The translations under genes and the position numbers were made by a program. A DNA stretch of 31,714 nucleotides from a virus: positions 1 to 31,714 of IMG/VR virus record IMGVR_UViG_3300046753_000575; one strand, given 5' to 3'. Under the pieces are notes generated by a model. It saw only the letters and a program-made list of their open reading frames with translations, was not told where the DNA came from and did not search any database. Positions 24,900 to 31,714 of the stretch are shown here, one piece after another (positions within the stretch are counted from its first letter, which is position 1; each line of letters opens with the position of its first letter).

Positions 24900-27800
24900 A
24901 TGCCAATATATCAGTATTCAACTACACCACTATATGCGTCAGACGGACAGACAGTTCAGTTCCGATATGAAGCGCCGCTAGATTATGCGGATATTCAACA
25001 GGTAATTATTGAAATTGGTGATATTGTCACTTTTTGGGTAATTGAAACTATCCCAGAAGATATTGCACCAAATCCATTTGATCTAAGGGAAATTAATCCA
25101 GCTGAAATACATGATCCACCAACCAATCCTCAAATCTATACATATGCTGAGACTGCTGCTGGTCCTGATGCTGCCCCTGCAGGTGGTGGAGGTGGTACTC
25201 CATTAAGACTTGGAGAAGAAGTTATTACGGTTTCAGGTCTTTCTGATGGTACAGAAGTAAATTTGATCGTTAGTAGTAATGGTCTAGTTGCAGATGAATG
25301 GGCATGGAGAGTAAGAAATTGGAACGGAACATCATATGATGCATGGCCTGCATTTACTACAGGATCAAACTGGCCATCACCTGTTCCAAAGGTAAAAAAT
25401 GAAGATCAGATTCAAGTTAGAACTGCTTCAACAGTATTTGCAGCAGATAAAAGAAAACTTACTGTTCAAATTGGTTCTGCATCTGCCGACTGGGAACTAC
25501 TAACAGGTTCATTACCTGTCAATACACCAACACCAGCACCACAATTTCAATCATTAAACAATTTAAATTTAGGTGATATTGTATACAGTAATGTTGTACA
25601 AATTGCTGGTCTCACATCATCAACGGCAATAGTTAGTATTATACCTGGTACTGGTTCATTTGCTATTTCTAATAGTAATGCTACAACAACAAACGCAGAT
25701 AATTTTGAGGTATTAACTGGTGCTAGTTTTGGAACTAGCGGTACTATTAGTAATGGTCAATATCTCCAGTTAAAAGGTGTAGCGTCATCTAGTTCTAACT
25801 CACAAGTAAACTATAATGTTTCTATTGGTGATGGTATTAATGTTTCAGCATGGTTGATTGAAACTGGTGTTGGTGTTGATCTAATTGTAGATTCATTTTC
25901 ATTTCAAGATTTAGTTGAGCAAGTACCTGGTACACAAGATATACTATCAGAAATAGAAACTATTAGTGGTTTAACTCCTGGTGTTACAGTTCCAGTTACT
26001 GTTAATAGTTTTTCTCCACCAGAAGCACTTCCAAGAATTAGAGTTAATAGTGGTTCGACTGGTCCTATATCTAACATTTTCGTAGGTAATAATAGTACCA
26101 TTCAATTGGTAATGAATGCTCATCCTGACTTACCTATTGCTCCTGGAACAAAATCATCTAGTGTTAGTATTAGTGTAGGTAATAGAATTATTAATAGTTG
26201 GGATATTAGCAATTGGTATGGTCCTGATGAAACTCCATCATTTGTTGATCCTGCTGATGCTATAAACCAAACTCCAGGTGGTACAGGTGTACTTGGACCA
26301 GTTCTTTTAGAAAATTTCAACGTACCTATTCAAGTTTCGATTACAAATCCAATTGCGTATGATGAATTTGATGTAGCAACTGGTGAGTCGGTTAATCCTA
26401 TCTTGGTTTCTATTGATGGTGGTGTAATTCAATCACTTCCAGCAACAGTTCCTAATAACCCAACAGGTCAACCTGTATCAGTTGTATTCTTTACTGATCA
26501 ACCAGGAAATGCTAATGTTGATCCTGTACAAGGTCTATCACATTACCTAGAATTTGACATTACATTTGGTCTTGCTCCCACTACTACAGTAAAAGTTTTT
26601 AACTATGCAGTGAAACCTACACCACCTGCATATGTTAGTCAGTGGTATACTAACAAAAATGATAAGTTTGATGAGGCAGCATATGAAGCAGCAGGATCAC
26701 CTGTAGCAAATGCTGCTGATTATTATAGTGCAAGTAAATTTGATGGTTTGACAATTGGTACTGTTGTTGCTGTACCCAAAGAAACTATTTCTGGATATGG
26801 TGATCTTGCAAACAGATATCCTGGATTCCTGGAATGTAACGGACAACAACTTTTTGCTGCTGATTATCCTTGGTTGTGGGATAGTATTGAAAATACATAT
26901 GGTGGCAACGCTAGTTATGATGAGGCAACTAAAGTATATTCAGGTGAGTTTAACATACCTGACTATAGAAACAAAAGACTAGCAGGTAAAGGTATTGTTG
27001 ATTCATCTAGAGGTGCATCTGCATTCTTAGAAGCAACTAATCCTGGTGGTTCTTATGATATTGTTGGATCTACTGGTGGTTATTGGTATGTGTCTGATGT
27101 AGGTGTTGCTGGTCCTGATCCGTTAGAGCAAGTATTCACTACACCAGGATCTAATCAAGGTACAGAATCTCCATTCTATGTACTAGGTACACCAAAAACA
27201 TTTGGTTTATCCGAACTAACAGGTGAAGTTAGCTTTACTGTTACTGGTAGTGTTAAGGCTACTATTGGTCCAGTACGTGAGCAAAGAATTGGTGTACCAC
27301 CACATGACCACTTCTTTGTTGTTGGGCAACCAGAAAATGCATCAGGTGATCCAGTAATTCCTTGGGAAGTATGGGCATACTATAAAACAGAAAGCGATTC
27401 GGGTCCAAACAGTGACTCAACAGGATCAAGAGAAAGTGGTGAGAAACAAGATGAACCATCATCTGATACTGTATATTCTGAATGGAAACAGCTAAACGAA
27501 CTTAACGCTTCTCAGTTTAACCAAGCATTAGCAGATACTAATGGTGGATCACTAGAAGATGAATTGCCATTAGGACCAGAAGGATCTAACTCAACATCAA
27601 CATTTGGTAACTATTGGGGATCACCTACTAGTGGTCTGCCGAATCAAAATGGATTGTTTAGAAAAGCACCAGGCATTTCACTTAATGATGCTGGTGTTCT
27701 TGATACAAAGGAAGCGAAAGCTAGAATTGATCAATATGTATCACCGACAGCAGAAGCAACACATGCTCACCAACTAGGAACAATTGAAGTTACTGATCTT

Positions 27801-28043
27801 GCTACGGATTATACCTATGGTAATGGAAATGCCTTTGGTGGATTCACTCAGGGTCTAGCAACATATGGATCTGATACTGAAGTGACGTTCAACCAATCAG
27901 ACGTTCAAATTGAACTAAATGAGGCAAACTTTACTTGGAGTAATTCAAGCAAACCAATTCCTAGCGTAGCACTGGATCCACAAAGAAGGGTTCCTATCCT
28001 AGCACCCTTCCATAAAATGAAATATATAATAAAGGCGTATTGA
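24900..28043 (+). CDS. Large collar-domain tail-fibre-like protein, 1047 aa
   Basis: Residues 1-600 are beta-rich repeats without a recognised domain. They include a Pro/Gly linker near 90-100 and several segments built on V-x-x-L-x-x-G-T/D-x-V with SVSIS-type strands. A tail-collar domain lies at about 615-705: LTIGTVVAVPKETISGYGDL, ANRYPGFLECNGQQLFA, and FNIPDYRNKRLAG. HxH sites are H802-D-H804 (VPPHDHFF) and H955-A-H957. The C-terminus (FHKMKYIIKAY) matches the hydrophobic ends of the other two collar proteins. A perfect late promoter precedes it, and no strong Shine-Dalgarno is seen. It is probably a fibre or short-fibre component made late, with the collar part contacting the baseplate or the receptor. 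Paralogy with the 433- and 298-residue proteins is limited to the collar and HxH region. Confidence 0.82.
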   Translation: MPIYQYSTTPLYASDGQTVQFRYEAPLDYADIQQVIIEIGDIVTFWVIETIPEDIAPNPFDLREINPAEIHDPPTNPQIYTYAETAAGPDAAPAGGGGGTPLRLGEEVITVSGLSDGTEVNLIVSSNGLVADEWAWRVRNWNGTSYDAWPAFTTGSNWPSPVPKVKNEDQIQVRTASTVFAADKRKLTVQIGSASADWELLTGSLPVNTPTPAPQFQSLNNLNLGDIVYSNVVQIAGLTSSTAIVSIIPGTGSFAISNSNATTTNADNFEVLTGASFGTSGTISNGQYLQLKGVASSSSNSQVNYNVSIGDGINVSAWLIETGVGVDLIVDSFSFQDLVEQVPGTQDILSEIETISGLTPGVTVPVTVNSFSPPEALPRIRVNSGSTGPISNIFVGNNSTIQLVMNAHPDLPIAPGTKSSSVSISVGNRIINSWDISNWYGPDETPSFVDPADAINQTPGGTGVLGPVLLENFNVPIQVSITNPIAYDEFDVATGESVNPILVSIDGGVIQSLPATVPNNPTGQPVSVVFFTDQPGNANVDPVQGLSHYLEFDITFGLAPTTTVKVFNYAVKPTPPAYVSQWYTNKNDKFDEAAYEAAGSPVANAADYYSASKFDGLTIGTVVAVPKETISGYGDLANRYPGFLECNGQQLFAADYPWLWDSIENTYGGNASYDEATKVYSGEFNIPDYRNKRLAGKGIVDSSRGASAFLEATNPGGSYDIVGSTGGYWYVSDVGVAGPDPLEQVFTTPGSNQGTESPFYVLGTPKTFGLSELTGEVSFTVTGSVKATIGPVREQRIGVPPHDHFFVVGQPENASGDPVIPWEVWAYYKTESDSGPNSDSTGSRESGEKQDEPSSDTVYSEWKQLNELNASQFNQALADTNGGSLEDELPLGPEGSNSTSTFGNYWGSPTSGLPNQNGLFRKAPGISLNDAGVLDTKEAKARIDQYVSPTAEATHAHQLGTIEVTDLATDYTYGNGNAFGGFTQGLATYGSDTEVTFNQSDVQIELNEANFTWSNSSKPIPSVALDPQRRVPILAPFHKMKYIIKAY

Positions 28044-28053
28044 TATTATTCAT

Positions 28054-28773
28054 ATGAAATTTGGAAATGGTGAAGATAAGACAACACCTTATCGTCCTCT
28101 TAGTTTAATGATCGATGAGCGAATGACCGACTATGAGTGTGAGGATTTCATTGCAGTCTGGGAAAACTTTGTTCCTGCAGCATTTTGTGATCAATTGATT
28201 AAATGGTTTGACAATAAACTTAATAACGGTCAGGTAGATTTTCATGCAAGTGATGAACTAGAAGAAACCGAATTTGGTGAAGATACTGATCAAGATACTG
28301 AAAGCGTGGTTGCTTATGGTGAGCAGCAGTATGGTAGTAATATGAGACGTAAAGACAAGTCTATTCTTGTTAATTACGCAAATGAGAAAATTACATATCA
28401 AGTTAATCAATTCTTGAAATCATGTGTTGCTCATTATATACATGAGTTTGGACAACTTAAAGGTGTCGGGATGTTTTCATCTGACATCAAGATGCAGCAC
28501 ACAACACAAGGTGGTGGATATCATCTATGGCACTATGAAAATTCTTCTGGTTCACATGCTGCTAGAGAACTTACGTGGATGATTTATCTTAATGATGTAG
28601 ATGATGATGCAGGTGGGGAAACCGAATTTTTATATCAACATAGACGCATTAAACCAACAAAAGGAACAGTTGTAGTCTTCCCTGCAGGTCTCACTCATGT
28701 GCATAAAGGTAATACTTTACTAAAAGGTGATAAATATATTGTGACAGGTTGGTATATCAAAGCGTCAATATGA
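28054..28773 (+). CDS. 2OG-Fe(II) oxygenase, P4H-like with HxE
   Basis: A 239-residue dioxygenase. The core is WHYENS (H160-x-E162), TWMIYLNDVDDDAGGETEF near 173-191, and the distal segment FPAGLTHVHKGN with H217 (or H215). Lys227, ten residues past H217, is the prolyl-4-hydroxylase-type 2-oxoglutarate ligand. The acidic ligand is Glu rather than the commoner Asp, which is unusual but known in some members. Residues 1-40 precede the domain, and an acidic stretch near 68-85 (EELEETEFGEDTDQDTES region) is probably a loop. It starts 10 bases after the fibre stop with no clear ribosome-binding site and overlaps the next gene by ATGA. Cytoplasmic; the substrate is unknown, and the setting suggests a fibre or host surface-related target. 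Confidence 0.85.
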   Translation: MKFGNGEDKTTPYRPLSLMIDERMTDYECEDFIAVWENFVPAAFCDQLIKWFDNKLNNGQVDFHASDELEETEFGEDTDQDTESVVAYGEQQYGSNMRRKDKSILVNYANEKITYQVNQFLKSCVAHYIHEFGQLKGVGMFSSDIKMQHTTQGGGYHLWHYENSSGSHAARELTWMIYLNDVDDDAGGETEFLYQHRRIKPTKGTVVVFPAGLTHVHKGNTLLKGDKYIVTGWYIKASI

Positions 28774-29714
28774 CAACAACACCAATAGTAACAAGAAGAC
28801 CTTTACTGCAGATTGATCTGGTCAATCAACGTGTTATCATGGCAAATGGTAATGTGCCTGATACTCAGACTGATGATGAAGGCACATTCCAAGCCGTCGA
28901 TTTTTCTGATGAATTAAAAACTAAGTTTCTTGAAACAATAGGAAACTTCTGGAATTCAGAAGATGATAAACTTGAGTTTTTTGCATATTATACTGATAAA
29001 ACGTTTATTGTTCAACGTAAACGTAAGAAATATGATTTCAAGAGCGACTCCAATTACTTTAGTCAATACCAATTCAAGGGTGCAACCCAAGAACAAGGTG
29101 ACTATGTATTTACTGCTGCTAAAGGTATTTTCAGTATTCGTTTGGAAGGAAAACGAAGAATAGCACTTGAAAGTATTTCTGCAGTTGAAAAAGAAGTTTC
29201 ATATTTTGAGGCAAAGTATCTCAAGCGTAAGCGTGAGAAGCGAATGATGCTAAGTGCAACCGATTGGCGTGTACTTCCTGATGTTACTGATAAGTATGAA
29301 GGTGAAAAGGATCAATGGATTGCATGGAGACACTTGATTAGACAGGTAACTGTTCCTAATCCAACCAAGTTTGATACTATGCTTGACTTTGCTAAGTCAA
29401 TTTATAATATTAAATATCCTATTGACCCTGCAATTTATAGAGAGAAGTATCCTGATGGCAAATTAGCAGATGGTGAGACTGATGCACCTGCATATCTAGA
29501 CGAAACTGATGAAAATCAGTGGGTTGGATATGATACATATGCATCTAAGGACTTTGTTAACGAAAGAGTGCTCAATGCTCTAATCTATGCTAAAGTACGT
29601 ACCAAGTCTCCAATTTATGTTGAGAAAAAAGTGAGAGATATTATTAAGGCAATGGACATTGAAAGTATTGATCCAGATTTTGATTCCGAACTATTTAAAA
29701 TTGCAGAAGAATGA
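28770..29714 (+). CDS. Protein with tail-assembly-chaperone-like C-terminus, 314 aa
   Basis: The C-terminal region contains a Phage_tail_APC-like signature near residues 157-200: a run of basic residues (KREKRMMLSATDWRVLPDV), then KDQWIAWRHLIRQV and VPNP. This resembles the domain with Asp-Trp and an Arg-x-x-Leu-Arg helix found in tail fibre assembly or tail assembly proteins. Residues 1-150 form a beta-rich domain I do not recognise. The end (about 235-314) is helical and acidic. The ATG at 28770 is chosen over an upstream one at 28749 because it makes the usual ATGA overlap. Sitting beside fibres and oxygenases, it is likely an assembly factor for one of the fibre proteins. The similarity is by pattern only. 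Confidence 0.65.
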   Translation: MTTTPIVTRRPLLQIDLVNQRVIMANGNVPDTQTDDEGTFQAVDFSDELKTKFLETIGNFWNSEDDKLEFFAYYTDKTFIVQRKRKKYDFKSDSNYFSQYQFKGATQEQGDYVFTAAKGIFSIRLEGKRRIALESISAVEKEVSYFEAKYLKRKREKRMMLSATDWRVLPDVTDKYEGEKDQWIAWRHLIRQVTVPNPTKFDTMLDFAKSIYNIKYPIDPAIYREKYPDGKLADGETDAPAYLDETDENQWVGYDTYASKDFVNERVLNALIYAKVRTKSPIYVEKKVRDIIKAMDIESIDPDFDSELFKIAEE

Positions 29715-30409
29715 TTTATAGATTTAAATTACTCTCACCCGATGAGTTGAAGCGAATAAACTACAAATTTAATGATTGCACCCATTGGAATTCGGGTAAG
29801 GTGCAACTTAATGGCGAAAGTGTTGAAGATGGTCAAGTTAAATGTAACAAGTTCATTGATCAACACTCATCAGAATATAAGTATTGCATTGAAATAATTA
29901 ATAAGGCATTGCAGAAAAGCAAACGCTTTAAAACAACATATGCAATGAAAGATATCACTCAACCAATGCTCACTGAATATGAGACTGGTGGACATTACAA
30001 TCTTCACATTGACTCCGTTGAGATTAATAATCTTAGAACAGATCATAGTATGACTCTGTTTTTGAATGAACCAAGTGAATACGAGGGTGGTGAGTTAGTT
30101 CTCAGTCTTTCTGATACTGTTCAAAAAATTAAAGAACCAGCAGGAATGCTTGTAATATATCCTACTGGACTACTACATGAAGTAACTGAGGTGACATCTG
30201 GTCATCGCCGTGTTGCAATTATGTGGTCACAAAGTCTTATCGATGATTATCTACTGAGATCTCAGGTTATAGATTTAGGTAGAGCAATTGGTAATGTCAC
30301 TCACTGGTGTAATAAGAATAATGTGGATGCAAAAACTACACAGAATCTGTTAGTTCCACTTGAGCAAGTTAGAAACAATTTTGTGAGAGAATATGGAAGT
30401 TTTGACTAA
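29711..30409 (+). CDS. PKHD-type 2OG-Fe(II) hydroxylase
   Basis: A 232-residue dioxygenase resembling the PiuC/YbiX (PKHD-type) family. The triad is H99-x-D101 (HYNLHIDSVE) and H156 (GLLHEVTEV), with Arg166 ten residues later as the 2-oxoglutarate anchor (HRRVAIMWSQSLI). The SMTLFLNEPSEYEGGELVLS strands near 116-135 and the WSQSLIDDYLLR helix are typical of the family. The extra C-terminal helices (about 185-232) also fit. Members in bacteria are linked to iron acquisition and to hydroxylation, with unclear substrates. It overlaps the previous gene by ATGA and the next oxygenase by 17 bases, making a co-translated set. Confidence 0.85.
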   Translation: MIYRFKLLSPDELKRINYKFNDCTHWNSGKVQLNGESVEDGQVKCNKFIDQHSSEYKYCIEIINKALQKSKRFKTTYAMKDITQPMLTEYETGGHYNLHIDSVEINNLRTDHSMTLFLNEPSEYEGGELVLSLSDTVQKIKEPAGMLVIYPTGLLHEVTEVTSGHRRVAIMWSQSLIDDYLLRSQVIDLGRAIGNVTHWCNKNNVDAKTTQNLLVPLEQVRNNFVREYGSFD

Positions 30410-30899
30410 TGTCTTTACAAAGAAAGATCTAAAATCTATTCAAGAAAAAATAAGACAACCAAAATGGAGATATGGACACGGTTCTGATAACAGTAATCCA
30501 TTAGGTGTACCATTCTGGATCATGGAATTTAATGATGATCCTTTCTTTAGTAAATACTTACTAAATATTATTAGGACCAAAGTTAATGAACCTGGTCTCG
30601 TACTGGAACATGTTTATGCAAATGGACATGTATTTGGTGATAAAGCAACACCACATGTTGATTCAAATAGTCAAGATGGTAGAACATTTTTGTTTTACGC
30701 TAATGATGTCTGGGATCCTCTATGGGGTGGCAGCACAGTATTTAATATGGGCAATGGTCAATATGCATATATGAAACCAGAACCCAATAAGGCAGTATAC
30801 TTTCCAGGTATGATTCAACACCATGCTGAAGAAGTTTCTAGAATGTATACTGGTTTGAGAGTAACAATAGCTTGGAAATTAAATGGAGCTCAACACTAA
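30393..30899 (+). CDS. 2OG-Fe(II) oxygenase, short, 168 aa
   Basis: A compact dioxygenase. The core is ATPHVDSNSQDGRTFLFYA (H88-x-D90), then WDPLWGGSTVFN, then YFPGMIQHHAEEVSRMYTG (H143 or H144). R156 follows 12 residues after H144, with VTIAWKL as the last strand. It lacks extra domains. This length is close to the minimal catalytic core. Its start lies 17 bases inside the previous gene, and it also overlaps the following gene by 17 bases. It is the third oxygenase downstream of the fibres and the fourth in the window. The substrate is unknown. It differs from the first two in having Arg rather than Lys as the likely 2-oxoglutarate ligand. Confidence 0.82.
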   Translation: MEVLTNVFTKKDLKSIQEKIRQPKWRYGHGSDNSNPLGVPFWIMEFNDDPFFSKYLLNIIRTKVNEPGLVLEHVYANGHVFGDKATPHVDSNSQDGRTFLFYANDVWDPLWGGSTVFNMGNGQYAYMKPEPNKAVYFPGMIQHHAEEVSRMYTGLRVTIAWKLNGAQH

Positions 30900-31236
30900 C
30901 TACAACACCGCATACATGCATGACTTCATTGGTTCTGTTGCAGCAACCAAGGAGAAACCTATTATCTTTATTAGATCATGGGGTTGGAATAATACCACTG
31001 ATGTGAGTGCTATTAATGCATCAATGGACTTGTATAAAAGTATATTGCCTCTTGATATATGGACATCAATGCATGTAAGTGAGTTTACTTTTATTGAAGC
31101 AGAAGATCTAACCCTTGCTGTGGATTGGTGTGATGATGTATTTCCTAAGAGTCAGGAAAGTACTACCAATCAAGCAAACTACGTCTTCTATGCTGTATAT
31201 AATACTGTAGGTCAACTAGTTTCATCTAACGAATAA
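30883..31236 (+). CDS. Hypothetical protein, 117 aa
   Basis: I do not recognise a family. The sequence has a Trp/Ile-rich strand (KPIIFIRSWGWNN near residues 24-36), a helix with ASMDLYKSILPLDIWTSMHV near 46-65, an acidic middle (AEDLTLAVDWCDDVFP) and a C-terminal strand (YVFYAVYNTVGQ). This fits a small alpha/beta fold. There is no membrane segment or signal peptide. It overlaps the preceding oxygenase by 17 bases and the following gene by one base (TAATG), so it is part of the same translated series. A role next to the oxygenases cannot be inferred with any certainty. Confidence 0.7.
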   Translation: MELNTNYNTAYMHDFIGSVAATKEKPIIFIRSWGWNNTTDVSAINASMDLYKSILPLDIWTSMHVSEFTFIEAEDLTLAVDWCDDVFPKSQESTTNQANYVFYAVYNTVGQLVSSNE

Positions 31237-31714
31237 TGGCATTTTTTCAAGAAGAAATTGATACATGTAAACTGTACAGTATGAATACTGGTGAGTACTT
31301 GTGTACCTACGAAAGAATGTGGGCAGCATGTACTTCTATTGTTGATACTAGGTATTCTAGTCCATTTACAGATGAGATGAAGTCAAAGTTGACTCAATAT
31401 TTGTCATATAATGATGAAGATCTGGGTCTGGATACATCTGCTACATTAGCAAGATATGCAGAAGTGTGGCATAAAGATAATGTAGTAGAGAAGGCAGCAA
31501 TCACAACTGAGATACCATTCACATATCTTTCTGATGGTAGGAACTACTTCAAGACAAAGAAAGCACTTGAGTTAGTTGATGAAACCATGCAAGTATGCAC
31601 AGACATGTTTTCGTGGAGTTCTCCTACTGATGTATATTTTGATAAAATCTATTGCGATCAGAACTGTAATACTATTGGACTGTCAGTTAGTCCTACCACA
31701 CTAAATCCTCAATA
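31236..31714 (+). CDS. Hypothetical protein, 3' end cut by window
   Basis: The frame opens with an ATG overlapping the previous stop by one base (TAATG) and runs 159 codons to the window edge without a stop. It begins MAFFQEEIDTCKLYSMNTGE. It contains helices such as TDEMKSKLTQYLSYNDED near residues 45-62 and KTKKALELVDETMQVC near 109-124. A Cys-rich part (CDQNCN near 143-148) lies near the cut. No domain is recognised. The last two bases are TA, so the true stop could follow at once, but this cannot be seen. It is likely co-translated with the oxygenase set. Confidence 0.7.
   Translation, partial: MAFFQEEIDTCKLYSMNTGEYLCTYERMWAACTSIVDTRYSSPFTDEMKSKLTQYLSYNDEDLGLDTSATLARYAEVWHKDNVVEKAAITTEIPFTYLSDGRNYFKTKKALELVDETMQVCTDMFSWSSPTDVYFDKIYCDQNCNTIGLSVSPTTLNPQ

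Overview
The window looks like part of the late (structural) region of a T4-like marine cyanophage (cyanomyovirus, Kyanoviridae-type), probably infecting Synechococcus or Prochlorococcus. Reasons: an AT-rich genome packed on one strand with ATGA and TAATG junctions; T4-type late promoters (TATAAATA); two phage-borne bilin genes (a CpeT-type lyase and the bilin reductase PcyA); a phage glutaredoxin; several 2-oxoglutarate/Fe(II) oxygenases; and very large tail-fibre-like genes. The species cannot be named from sequence alone. I see no convincing gene on the minus strand and no gene-free stretch over 300 bases.

Layout. (1) 1-3614, small genes and host-metabolism genes: four short hypothetical proteins chained by start/stop overlaps, a monothiol-type glutaredoxin, a small acidic protein, cpeT, a small ORF that runs into tRNA-Thr(UGU), an odd folded remnant, tRNA-Leu(UAG), a prolyl-4-hydroxylase-like oxygenase and pcyA. 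(2) 3610-18833, fibre block: a perfect late promoter, then a 4325-residue beta-helix/fibre protein built from several repeat families, then two tail-collar-domain proteins. (3) 18838-24860, adhesin cassette: a 54-residue Cys-rich mini-protein and three tandem paralogous genes. These combine exchangeable N-terminal heads (two Gly-rich, one PA14-like with a DGSC motif), Ig-like repeats and a shared C-terminal attachment domain. (4) 24856-31714: a second perfect late promoter, a 1047-residue collar-domain fibre, a P4H-like oxygenase, a protein with a tail-assembly-chaperone-like C-terminus, two more oxygenases, and two unrecognised proteins, the last cut by the window edge.

How it may work together. 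The cpeT/pcyA pair would act on host phycobilins during infection. Glutaredoxin and tRNAs support phage metabolism and translation; both tRNAs read A-ending codons. The rest builds the distal tail and host-recognition apparatus. Four oxygenases bracket the fibre and adhesin genes. This suggests, without proving, that hydroxylation of virion proteins, perhaps the Gly/Pro-rich adhesin heads, is part of the system. That pairing and the modular, recombining adhesin cassette are the best candidates for under-described biology here.
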